64,000 nucleotides of DNA from Hevea brasiliensis. Its lineage: Eukaryota > Streptophyta > Magnoliopsida > Malpighiales > Euphorbiaceae. A program made the translations under genes and the position numbers. The DNA lies in NCBI RefSeq assembly GCF_030052815.1, contig NC_079505.1, positions 20,744,956 to 20,808,955 of the forward strand. The letters run 5' to 3'. Under the pieces are notes generated by a model. The model did not search any database and had not been told where the DNA came from. It saw only the letters and a list, made by a program, of their open reading frames with translations. Shown piece by piece: positions 10,969 to 21,244 of the stretch; position 1 is the stretch's first letter, and every line of letters begins with the position of its first letter.

Positions 10969-11467
10969 CCACATAGATATCAGGAACATACTTCTGTCTA
11001 AACTCCCTTAGAAAGTCATCTCATGTCAGCACTGGCGGCTCAGCCAAACTGTGGGGAATGGTCTTCCACCACTCATATGCATCTCCATGCAGCAAGGAAA
11101 TTGAATATTCAAACTTCAACTCATCTGTGCAGTATAATTTATTGAATACTCTCTCCATCCGTTCTAACCATTGCTCAGCTTCCAATGGGTCCACTGTACC
11201 CTTGAACTCTATTGCCCCATACTTCATTAACTTGTCATATTATCTAGTTGGGGATGGTGGCTGCACTGAAGGTGCTTGCACAAGAGCTTGGACTAGTATA
11301 TTGCCAGCCATTTGTTGAAATAATGCAGCCATCTGCTGAGCGAACTGAGTAGGAAATTGCATGGGTGGGACGGGTGCAGCTGACCCACTGGCATTCTGAG
11401 GAGCTGGGGCCTCCCCCTATACCTCAGCTGCTACTGATTGCTCTACTATGTGATCTTCCTCTTCCAT
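10961..11467 (-). pseudogene. Gag fragment of C
   Basis: The start codon is at 11465-11467, matching gag of A and B. Readable parts include KYGAIEFKGTVDPLEAEQWL and GDAYEWWKTIPHS, then REFRQKYVPDIYVD up to the junction with the LTR. A stop follows PPVLT (near 11020) and another lies near 11415. Only the capsid N-terminal half is present; no zinc knuckle. Confidence 0.85.
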
Positions 11468-11637
11468 ACTGAATCACAAAGAATTCTACTCCCTGGACAA
11501 CCAACACAAGGAGATTTCCCTCCATTAGTCCATATTTATGATGTAATGCACTATATGTATCAATTAATAACAGTTGAGCAGTTGTACTTATAAAAAATTT
11601 TCAAACATGTAATTTCAAAACTTGTATAAAAACCAAA

Positions 11638-11649
11638 GCTCTGATACCA
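11638..11649 (-). other. Primer binding site of C (iMet tRNA)
   Basis: The minus strand reads TGGTATCAGAGC. It is separated by only AT from the TTACA end of the 5S-containing arm. In A, B, D and E the PBS follows a Tekay LTR end instead, so the family switch lies at or next to the PBS. Confidence 0.88.
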
Positions 11650-11731
11650 ATTGTAACGATCGGGCTCCAACCACTAGAGGAATTGTCCGCTTTGGCCATA
11701 AGCCTCACGATTTTGTCCCATCGGTGGAATG

Positions 11732-11798
11732 GAGAACTTCCCAGGAGGTCACCCATCCTAGGATTTCTCTCAAGCGAGCACGCTTAACCCTGGAGTTC
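11732..11798 (-). other. 5S rRNA-derived segment, left arm
   Basis: The minus strand carries GTTAAGCGTGCT (box A region), GGATGGGTGACC (intermediate element) and CTCCTGGGAAGT (box C) in 5S order and spacing. The first part of 5S and its 3' end are absent, so it is not a 5S gene. It lies in sense relative to the adjacent PBS, as in Cassandra. Confidence 0.8.
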
Positions 11799-12039
11799 TT
11801 CCAACTCTCCAGGCCATTTCACCAAAAGGCACCTCTAGTGATTAGTTCCTCCATTTTATATATCATTACTTTTTGTACCCAAGACCATCTCCGTGCTTTG
11901 CCGATGTGGGATTTGCCTAAGGGACCTTTTGCTGGGGCAAAGCATGGAGATGGTATTGGGTACAAAAAGTAATGATATATAAAATGGGGGAACTAATCAC
12001 TAGAGGCGCCTTTTGGTGAAATGGCCTGGAGAGTTGGAA

Positions 12040-12106
12040 GAACTCCAGGGTTAAGCGTGCTCACTTGAGAGAAATCCTAGGATGGGTGACCTCCTGGGAA
12101 GTTCTC
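12040..12106 (+). other. 5S rRNA-derived segment, right arm
   Basis: Mirror copy of the left-arm segment on the plus strand, with the same box A, intermediate and box C-like strings. The two copies point away from the loop, so transcripts from them would diverge. Confidence 0.8.
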
Positions 12107-12186
12107 CATTCCACTGATGGGACAAAATCGTAAGGCTTATGGCCAAAGTGGACAATTCCTCTAGTGGTTGGAGCCCGATCGTTACA

Positions 12187-12191
12187 ATGTC
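12187..12191. repeat. Target-site duplication of element C, right copy
   Basis: ATGTC directly after the terminal TTACA. B's RNase H sequence resumes here, matching A at about 1096 onward. Confidence 0.9.
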
Positions 12192-13296
12192 TCCAGATCT
12201 TCAAGGCAAAGAAAATGGCTGCTATCTCCAAGTCATGTGTAGGATAATTCCTCTCATGCAATTTAAGCTGGCGTGAAGCATAGGCAATGACGTTTCTATC
12301 TTGCATCAACAGACAGCCTAATCCGTTATGAGAAGCATCACTGTATATGGTATACTCCTTACCCAAAGTGGGCAAGGTTAAGACTGGAGCTTCTGTTAAA
12401 CGCCTTTTTAACTCATCAAAACTTTCCTGGCATCGATCAGTCCACTGAAATTTTACATCCTTCCTAAGTAGCTTGTTCAGTGGAGATGCTAGCAAGGAGA
12501 ATCCCTTTACAAACCTTCGGTAATACCCAGCCAAACCAAGGAAATTCCAAACTTCTGTGACATTTTTGGGTGGCTTCCAATTAAGAATGGCTTCAACTTT
12601 GCTAGGATCCACCTGGATACCTTCTGCAGATACAATATGCCCCAAAAATGAAATCTCCTTTAGCCAAAACTCACATTTCGACAGTTTGGCATACAACTGC
12701 TTCTCCCTCAAAGTCTGCAATACTATCCTCAAGTGCTTGTCATGTTCCTCTCCATTCTTTGACTACACCAAAATATCATCAATGAACACCACAACAAACT
12801 GGTCCAAATATGGCCTGAAAATAGTGTTCATCAGGCCCATAAAAGCAGCTGGAGCATTAGTCAACTCGAATGGCATTACCAAGAACTCATAGTGGCCATA
12901 CCGAGTCCTAAAGGCGGTTTTAGGAATACTTTGCTCCTGCACCCCCAACTGGTAGTAGCTCAATCTCAAGTCAATTTTGGAGAATACAGTTGCATCCTTC
13001 AATTGATCAAACAAATCATCGATCCGTGGCAGAGGATATCTATTCTTTATGGTCACCTTATTCAACTGTCTGTAGTTTATGCATAGGCGGAGAGTACCAT
13101 CCTTTTTCTTCACAAATAATACTGGTGCTCCCCAAGGTGATATGCTAGGGCGGATGAAACCCTTATTTAACAATTCCTGCAATTGCACCTTCAACTCTTT
13201 CAACTCAGCAGGTGCCATCCTATAAGGAGTGATGGAGATTGGCTCCACACTAGGCATAGTCCCAATTTCAAACTGCACCTCTCTTTTCGGAGGCAA
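12192..13296 (-). pseudogene. Element B reverse transcriptase and start of RNase H
   Basis: The RT fingers and palm are at about 12763-13296 and the thumb and RNase H start at 12192-12732. The catalytic FIDD is intact (near 12780), but the Tyr in the following ILVYS is a stop codon, so the frame ends just past the active site. RNase H shows [11 protein letters not shown] near 12330 with its Asp kept. The domain is cut by C at 12191/9158. Confidence 0.88.
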
Positions 13297-13830
13297 TCCC
13301 TGTAATTCTTAAGGAAAGACATCCAGAAAATCCCATACCGTAGGAGTATCTTTAAGATCTGGACTCCCCACTTGGGTGTCTATCACATGAGCTAGATAAT
13401 CTTCACATCCCTTTCTAATCATCTTTCTAGCAAGTGCAGCTAAAATGATGTTGGATGGCAATAACCGCCTCTCCCCGTGTATCACTACGTCTGCATACTC
13501 GAGAAGACCAAAAGTGACTGTCTTCAGTCTACAGTCGATCATGGCGTGATGCCTGGCTAACCAATCCATGCCCAAGATGATATCATAATCTCGGAAGGGC
13601 ATTTCAATTAAGTCTAACCGGAATGTATGTCCTTGGATCACCAAAGGACAATCTTTATACAATTTGTTCACCCTAACCTCTTGTTCTAAGGGACTAGTCA
13701 CTAGCACATCATAATCCATTTTCAAGCAAGGAATGGCAACAGAACATGCAATATTAGCACTAGCATAAGAATGTGTAGAACCAAGGTCAAACAACATATA
13801 CATCTCTACCAAAGATGGAGAAAGTACCCG
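13297..13830 (-). pseudogene. Element B protease
   Basis: The active site FDLGSTHSY is near 13780; GMDWLARH is near 13560. It is colinear with A's protease (2161-2760). Between protease and RT, GLP..PE has been altered: a stop near 13310 separates the two frames. Part of the Gag-Pol polyprotein, no start codon of its own. Confidence 0.83.
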
Positions 13831-15073
13831 CCACAACATCTGATGTCTCAGCTTCCTCCCTCTGGCGCATGGTGTACACCCTGGTTGATGCACCACTCTG
13901 TTCTGGTTGGCTCGCTGTGCCCTGGCTGCCACAAGTGTTACCTCTACCCCTGCCTTGGCCTCTACTAGCTGTCTATTATCCTCTGGAAGCAGAACCTTGA
14001 ACAGATCCCTCAGTGGTGGTAGGCGGCCCAGACCTGCGAGCACTAGTGCAATCTCTAGCAAAATGCCTACTTCCACCATAGTTGTAACAGGCTCCTATGG
14101 CCTTATAACATACTCCTCATTGATTCCTGCCACAGGTTTCACAGGTATGAGCAGGAAAGGAACCCCTAGATGTCTGCTGTCAGGATCTAGGTGGCCTCTG
14201 CCCTGAGAATCTTCCCTTACTAAATCCTCTGTTACTTGGTCCCCCAAAGCTTTTCCTCTTACCTGAATTGTTAGTTGGACTCTGACCTGTAGGCTTACTG
14301 CTCTTCTCTTTTTCAGTGGTTACCTTCTCAGATGCCCCTTCCAGTTCTATCCTTTCCAATTCAAGAGCTTGTGATATCAACCCAGAGAAGTTGTCATGTC
14401 GAAACCCAACCACTTGCAATCTCAAACTAGGCCTCAAACCGGCCTCAAACCGTTTGCATCTGTCTCTACTGGTAGTGAGTAGGCTTCCAACATAGTGGCT
14501 GAGGTGGGAAAAGTCTCTCTCATACTCTACGCCTGCTCCTTGCTTCAAACTGAGAAACTCCTGTAGCTTCATATCTACATATGTGTCAGGAACATACTTC
14601 TGTCTAAATTCTCTGAGAAAGTCATCCCATGTCAACACAGGGGGCTCAACCAAACTGTGAGAAATGGTGTTCCACCACTCATATGCATCTCTATGCAGTA
14701 AAGAGACCGAGTATTCGAACTTCAAATCATCGGTGCAGTGTAGTTTCTTGAATACTCTCTCCATCCGTTCTAACCATTGCTCAGCTTCTAATGGGTCCAC
14801 TGTACCCTTGAACTCTGTTGCCCCATACTTCATTAACTTGTCATATTGTTTGGTTAGGGATGGTGGTTGCACTAGAGGTGCTTGCACAGGAGCTTGGACT
14901 GGTATATTGCCAGTCATTTTTTGAAATAATGCAGCCATCTGCTGAGCGAACTGAGCAAGAAACTGCGTGGGTGGGACGGATGCAGCTGACCCACTGGCAT
15001 TCTGAGGAGCTGGGGCCTCCCCCTGTACCTCAGCTGCTACTGATTGCTCTACTGTGTGATCCCCCTCTTCCAT
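13831..15073 (-). pseudogene. Element B gag
   Basis: The start is at 15071-15073 (MEEGDHTVEQ); the frame stays open to about 14180, the longest gag frame of the window (about 300 residues). It shows KYGATEFKGTVDPLEAEQWL, WNTISHS and LKQGAGVEYERDFSHL, then a basic Ser/Arg-rich stretch. The zinc-knuckle region lies near 14050-14110 but in another frame after a frameshift near 14180, so the nucleocapsid part is lost from this frame. Confidence 0.86.
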
Positions 15074-15243
15074 ACTGAATCCCAAAGAATTCAACTCCCG
15101 GGACAACCAACACAAGGAGATTTCCCTCCATTAGTCCATATTTATGATGTAATGCACTATATGTATTAATTAATGACAGTTGAGCAGTTGTACTTATCAA
15201 AAATTTTCAAACATGCAATTTCAAAACTTGTATAAAAACCAAA

Positions 15244-15255
15244 GCTTTGATACCA
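15244..15255 (-). other. Primer binding site, element B (mutated)
   Basis: The minus strand reads TGGTATCAAAGC; one base differs from the TGGTATCAGAGC of A, C and E. Eight bases separate it from the LTR. Confidence 0.85.
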
Positions 15256-15263
15256 CTAAAACA

Positions 15264-18200
15264 TGTTACACCTTATCCCTTGTAAAGCACGACATGTTCC
15301 CGTAGTATACCTAATGAATTACCGAACTCCACCTACCGATAATCCATTAGTTATGCTACAAAGGATTTTAAAACAAACCATACTTTTTATTTTATTAATT
15401 CTTTTGCGGAAAACTGCATGAGAATAGTTAAAATTCTATGTAAACATTCATTGAAAATAATGATAGACTAAATATTGCAAAAGTTACATTTTCATAAGTC
15501 TTAAAGTAAAATACAAAATAGTTACAAACTCAAAATGTGATAGCAATGCAATGCTTTTAAATACAAACTGCTCAATGTCCGTACATCCATACATATAGGT
15601 ACAAAATACATCCAAAGGAATCACAAGGGTATACCTAACGTAAATACCCACAATCAATACCAAAATGCTGCTTCCAAGTCTCTCACTCGGTAGCCTTCTC
15701 CTTTCCCTTACTTGTTACAGCATAAAGAAGCTATCGCTGAGTATATCACTCAGTAGTGCACAACTAATAACTTTAAAACTTAAGGTAAAACACAATTTGT
15801 CAAAGCATAATAAATCACATTTTTCTTAAGCATGAAAACTTCACAATAGTTCTAAGTCCATAAGAGCCATTTATTGGAATAACATTTCAAAAGAGAAATC
15901 ACACTTCATAAATCACAATTCACAAAGCATTAGTGTTGCCAACATCAACACACAGTTTAGGCCATGACACAAAATTTCACGATCAGTGCCGTGTTGTACA
16001 CCACGACAAAGCAATCTCAACCTCACTAACCGTTATTAATGAGGGAAGGGCTAGCTAGCTAATGAGTACTCATGTAGTCTTACCCCACTAACCGTTATTA
16101 ATGGGAGACATCATCAATATCAATTATCAACCCTAAGTAGCCGCTACTACTGGAGAGTTCCGAAAGGGAATGTAATGCTAACTGTGGTTTTAAAACAGTT
16201 TCCAAAAATTTTCCACTCAACTATCACATTTATAAACCAATAAACACATTTAAATTCATCATAATATCCATATAAAGGTGGCAACACCCAAATTTCTTAA
16301 ATACAAGAGAAAAACCATATTACAGTCAAAGTAAACTTGTTCAAAGCAAACTCATTCAATTTAACACATTCCAAGCAATTTACAAGTTTAAAAACGAAGA
16401 AAAGGTTAGTTGTGCACAAACCTTCAATAATTCTCCTTCCTTGTTACTTACTTCTCCTTGTCCATTCCAACTTCCTTTTCTACTAAAAATACACAAATAA
16501 AATACCTCAATACTAATCTCAATTGCTGCCAAAAACTCATTACATGCATGTCTAATACATCCCAAGTTAGCTTTGCAAATTTTAGAAAATTTTAGTTTTG
16601 GACAACTTGGTGCCACAATCTTTGAACCCAATTTTTACCAAGTTTCAATCATAATTTGGTGAGGTGTTCTGCAGGAAAATTGTTCATCTAGGTCTTAAAT
16701 TTATTTTCCTTTTTCGAATCACCTAATTCGGAGCTATGTAGCTCAAGTTATGCCCAAAACACGATTACTGTTCACGTCACTGTTCATGCTGCAGATTTAG
16801 TTCTGGCAGATTTATCGATGCAATTTAATTCAGCAATTTGGTCAAGTTAAGTTCATAATTTGGTCTAATGTTCTCCATATGAAATGTTCTACTATGTCTT
16901 AGGTTTTCATCGGTTCAAGAATTGCCTAAATCGAAGTTTTCTAGAGAGAGTTATGGCCATACAAATCTTACTATTCATATTGTCAAATTTTGCAGGTTCT
17001 AGAATTTTACAGATTCAGTGATTCAACTTTACCTAGCAGTTTGATTGGGTTAAGTCCATAATTTGGCCTCAGGTTCTTCATATGAAATGTTCTATTATGT
17101 TATAGGTTTCCATCGGTTCAAGAATCGCCTAAATCAGAGTTTTCTAGAGAGAGTTATGGCCATGCAAAGTTTACTATTCATATTATGAAATTCTGCAGGT
17201 TCTAGAATTTTTCTCTAAGTTGAAGGCTCATTTCGGATAGCTTAAGGTCATTTTCGAGGCAGGGTATCTTCACAATAATTCTAGCCCTATGTCTTAAGTT
17301 TCATTTCCAATTAGTTTCACACCAATTGGAGTTGTGTAGCTCAATTTATGGGCTGTCAAACACACTGAACTCAGTGTGCAAATTCTGCCTTAGGTTCAAA
17401 TTTTTCATTTCTTCATTTATTCCCACTAACTAACCTCAATTCACATTTAATTCACCCAAAATGACTATAATTTAGCATTGACACATCAATGGCACTTCCT
17501 AGCACAAACCCCACAATTTTCAAACATCAAAGTTTGTAATTTTCCCTAATCCTACCATTTCATTACCTCCATTCATCAACCCAATGTCAATTCAAACTAA
17601 ATAAACCTCAAATGACCATAATTTAACACTACACACACCAATTTCACTCTCTAGCACCAAAACTCCAATTTTCCCATGAACCCTAATCTCCCATAATTAA
17701 ATTTATACACATTTCATGCAATTTCTTTGCCCCAATCATGTATACTACTTCAACTAAGCTTATTCTCATCATAAATTTCATTCAAAGACATCAAACCCTA
17801 ACTCTTCTCCAATTTGGCCAAAACCCTAATTTAGATTCCATACATGTTTTCTTTCATTTTCTTATGAAATTTCATGCTTTCTCATGTAAATTCATCACAC
17901 CCAAACTTGATTCAAAGCATATTTGGTTAATCAAGCATGAAAGAGAGAGCTTACCTCACTTGATGATTTTTCCCACTTCCAATCTCTTTCAAATCTTGCT
18001 ATTCTTGTTTTTAATCTCTCAATCAAAGATCTCTTTGATGTTTTCTTTTAGTGGGCTATGGAATTTATGAAGGGAATTGAAGTGAATCAAGACTTGGAAG
18101 GGAAAACAATGGTGGAAGAAGATTGGAGAAGAAGAGAAAAGAAAAGAGAGGGAGAGGGAAGATGGGTGGTGGCATGGAAGAAGGAAAAGAAGGAGACTTG

Positions 18201-18640
18201 TCTTCTTTTATACTTATTTATTCCTTTTTAATTAAATAATTAAGTTTAATTGTCAAAAGCCCATAAGTCATTAATTTTAATTAGGTCAAAAATGGAATTT
18301 AAATTCTAGATTTTTGCCTCTTTTATTTTCTTCCACTCTTACTCTAATTTTTCCCTCAATATTTCTTCATAATTCAATATTTTATTTTCATTTAATTAAA
18401 TTGACATTTTGGTCAAAATTCAACTCTTAAAGTGAATTGACCAAAATGCCCCTTATCGGGTCATAATCCCTCTTTTACAATATACCCAGTGAGTCCTTAT
18501 ATTTTTGAGTCACTTGAATTTTTATTGTGTCTATCTCAATTAATTTTCTATTTATTTTTGGTCCTCAAGGTGTCTTTGAATAGTACTAGTCACGGACCAA
18601 AAATGGTACTATTCATAACTTGGAGGTTCGGGGTGTTACA
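15264..18640 (-). repeat. Outer 5' LTR of element B
   Basis: Minus strand TGTAACACCC...GGTGTAACA, 3377 bp, colinear with 4160-7532. Contains a TATA-like box (18206-18212), a donor-like site (17950-17958, minus), the internal duplication and the twin hairpins (about 15715-15760). The right end abuts LINE sequence (first bases AGTTA). The matching duplication would be left of the window. Confidence 0.92.
18206..18212 (-). promoter_or_regulatory. TATA-like box in B's outer LTR
   Basis: The minus strand reads TATAAAA, at the same place as 7097-7103 in the shared LTR. Followed on the minus strand by a purine-poor leader and the GAG|GTAAG site. Confidence 0.5.
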
Positions 18641-20490
18641 AGTTAGTCAAGCAAGAGCGCAGGCCTTTGAAAAGTTATATGAAAAACTTAGAACTAAAGA
18701 AGGGGAGAAAGATATTTATAGATTAGCAAGGAGGAGAGAAATTAAATGTCAAGATCTCAATCAAGTTAGGTGCATTAGGGATAAAGAAGGAAAAGTGTTG
18801 GTGAAAGATGAGGACATTAAAGAAAGATGGAGAAATTATTTTGATGATCTCTTTAATAATAGTCAAAATGGTAATAGCGTGAATATAGACTACACAGCAA
18901 TAGAAAAGAATGTGAATTATACTAGAAAGATTAGATCGTTAGAAGTAAAGGAAACACTTAAAAGAATAAAAGTGGATAAAGCTTGTGGACCCGATAGAAT
19001 ACCAATTAAAGTGTGGAAGTGTTTGGGAGATATGGGAGTGGCATGGTTAACTAAATTATTTAATAAGATTCTAAATTCAAAGAAAATGCCTGATGAATGG
19101 AGGATGAGTATTTTAGTACCTATTTTTAAAAATAAGGAAGACATACATAGTTGCTCAAACTATAGGGGAATTAAATTCATGAGCCATACTATAAAGTTGT
19201 AGGAGAGAGTTGTAGAACATTGATTATGTCATGATACTTCCATCTCTCCCAATCAATTTGGCTTCACATTAACTACGTCATGATACTTCCATCTCTCCCA
19301 ATCAATTTGGCTTCATACCCGATCGTTCAACTATGGAAGCGATCTTTCTCATTAGAAGCTTGATAGAGAAATATAGAGAGGTGAAGAAAAATCTACATAT
19401 GGTTTTTATCGATTTGAAAAAGGCTTATGATAGTGTTCTAATATATGTCTTATAGAGAGTGTTAGAACAAAAGAGAGTATCTATTAGGTACATACAAGTG
19501 TTGAAAGATATGTATGAAGAAGCAACTATTATTGTGCACACAGTGGGAGGGGACACAAGAAATTTTCCCATCTCAGTTAGATTACACAAAGGTTCAGCTA
19601 TAAACCCTTACCTTTTTACATTAGTTTTAGATGCATTGACGAAACATATACAAGAGAGTATCCCTTAGTGCATGATATTTGCGGATGATATAGTTCTGAT
19701 ATATGAGATGCGAGAATGAGTTAATAGAAAGTTAGAGCTTTGGAGAAGTACTCTAGAGTCAAAGGGCTTTAAGTTAAGTAGAATGAAGACAAAATACATG
19801 CATTACAAGTTTAGTGAAGGCCAAACTGGTGATAGGGAAGAAGTTAGTTTAGATGGAGTGGTACTGTCCCAAAGTAATCACTTTAAATATCTCGGCTCAG
19901 TCATTCAAGTAGATGGGAGATGTGAGGAGGATGTTAGTCATAGGATTAAAGCCGGATGGTTGAATTGGAGACGTGCCATGAGAGTTTTATGTGATCACAA
20001 GATTCTCAATAAGTTGAAAGAAAAATTTTATCGTACAGCCATACGACCAGCCATGTTATATAGTAGTGAGTATTGGGCACTGAAGGAGTTATGTGTCTAG
20101 ATAAGAGTTGCGGAGATGAGAATGTTAAGGTGGATGAGTGGCCATATTAGACTAGATAAAGTCAGTAATGAGAATATTAGAGAAAATGTAGGAATTGTGC
20201 CAATTGAGGATAAGTTGAGAGAAGGGAGATTGAGGTAGTTTGGTCATGTGAAGCGTAGATATACGGAGGCTCCAGTTAGACAAGTAGAACACATTAGGTT
20301 AGAAGATAGAAAGAAAAGAAGAGGTAGACCTAAACCGACTTAGAGGAGAGTAGTACAATATGACCTAGAAGCATTACGCATTTCCAAGAATTTAACCCAA
20401 AATCGTTTAGAGCGGAGAAAAAGAATCCATATAACAAAACTCAAATTTTTGGGATAAATGTTTAGTTGAGTTGAGTATTATTATTTCTTC
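18641..20490 (+). pseudogene. RTE-type LINE reverse transcriptase remnant
   Basis: Non-LTR retrotransposon RT in a nearly continuous frame with about eight stops. From left: WRNYFDDLFN (near 18825), KACGPDRIPIKVWKCLGD (near 18980), KMPDEWR, NYRGIKFMSHT (near 19160), FADDIVL catalytic motif (near 19680), FKYLGSVI (near 19885), then a C-terminal GRPKPT motif and RKRIH near 20425. This motif set fits the plant RTE clade. The endonuclease half is missing: 5' truncation at insertion, or cut off by the LTR ending at 18640. The 3' end is placed by the stop near 20456 and a following TTGAG-rich tail. Confidence 0.85.
19228..19315 (+). repeat. Tandem duplication inside the LINE
   Basis: A 39-bp stretch, 19228-19266 (gtcatgatacttcc...ggcttca), is repeated at 19277-19315, period 49. 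It breaks the RT frame just after the NYRGI motif, adding to the lesions that inactivate it. Confidence 0.85.
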
Positions 20491-21244
20491 GCCTTTTATT
20501 CTCCATTAGTTCTATTTTACCTTTTTTCCTTCAAACAAATTCACAATTACTAACTTCTATTTTTAGAAATTTAAATTATTGAACAAAATTATCAAATGGA
20601 AATCTAGTACATTTCTCTCATTTTTTTTTATTTTTATTAATAAAAAATTTTAGTGGCTTTTACTATTGTTGGAATCTCTTCTTTGCCAAAATTGCATCAT
20701 ACTCAAACTAGAAATTTTTTTTTCTTTCATAGATTACAACTATAACATTTATTTTGTTTCATCTATAATTTTAATTAAATTTATTTTTTATTATCACTTT
20801 AAAAAATTAAAATTTTAATTTTAGATCATCAATCTATTGTAACTTCAGTAATTCCTTATATTAAGTATTTATTATATTTTTTAATTAACAAGAATTCTAT
20901 TTAATTTTTAGTAGTCAATTATTTTTAGCAGTCAATTTATTAAAAGAAAAAAAAAATTTCTTTTATCAATTTACATTTATTTTTTATGTGTTACTTTTAC
21001 AGATTATATATTTTATTTAGGCTCCTAAATTTAATTTCTACGTTTGTTACTGCTTAAACTATAAGAATGTTTATTCTCTATTAAAAGAAAATGTAAGTAG
21101 GCATGCAAGGTTTTTATCCCTTCATTAAATCCACTATTTCCAAACGAAAATTCCCCTTTATTTACCTTTTAATTATTTAACTATCGTTAATAAGTGATGT
21201 AAACAGGGAATAATTATTTAAATAATGTGTTTTTAAAAATATTT
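20491..21244. other. AT-rich sequence without recognisable features
   Basis: Very AT-rich, with long A and T runs and no credible frame, RNA gene or repeat that I can name. It lies between the LINE tail and the next LTR-like start at 21245. Confidence 0.5.

Larger units (their letters stand above)
9159..12186 (-). mobile_element. Element C: chimeric Cassandra/Tekay element nested in B
   Basis: Bounded by TG/CA ends and a perfect 5-bp duplication, ATGTC. Minus-strand order: 535-bp palindrome with 5S-rRNA-derived arms (12186-11652), PBS (11649-11638), Tekay leader, gag start and about 169 codons (11467-10961), then an abrupt join to the 3' part of a Tekay LTR (10968-9159). Protease, RT, RNase H, integrase, PPT and the U3 side of the 3' LTR are missing. 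The termini come from two different families. That it integrated as one unit is inferred from the duplication; later replacement of the original 5' LTR is the alternative. Confidence 0.8.
11652..12186. repeat. 535-bp palindrome, inverted Cassandra-like LTR dimer
   Basis: Arms are 11652-11902 and 11936-12186, 251 bp each with few mismatches, around a 33-bp loop (11903-11935). Outer ends read TGTAACGATCGGG and its complement. Each arm holds a 5S rRNA-like segment. A 5S-derived core in an LTR ending TTACA next to an iMet PBS is the hallmark of Cassandra TRIM retrotransposons. The flanks of the palindrome alone (ccaat and atgtc) are not a duplication, so it did not insert by itself. Assignment to Cassandra is by remembered family features, not a search. 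Confidence 0.8.
7533..15263 (-). mobile_element. Element B: Tekay/Del-type chromovirus, internal region, split by element C
   Basis: Same family and orientation as A. Order from right: PBS (15244-15255), gag, protease, RT/RNase H, [C insertion 9159-12186], rest of RNase H, integrase, chromodomain, PPT, shared LTR. Integrase also carries an internal deletion of about 160 bp at about 8145. Many stops and frameshifts: a dead copy. Confidence 0.9.

Noticed and set aside
12040..12106. A functional 5S rRNA gene
   Set aside because: Only about 67 bases resemble 5S, the ends are missing and differences occur in and between the boxes.
11652..12186. Palindrome as a stand-alone foldback transposon or MITE
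   Set aside because: Its own flanks (ccaat and atgtc) do not match; the duplication fits only if the whole of C is the inserted unit.
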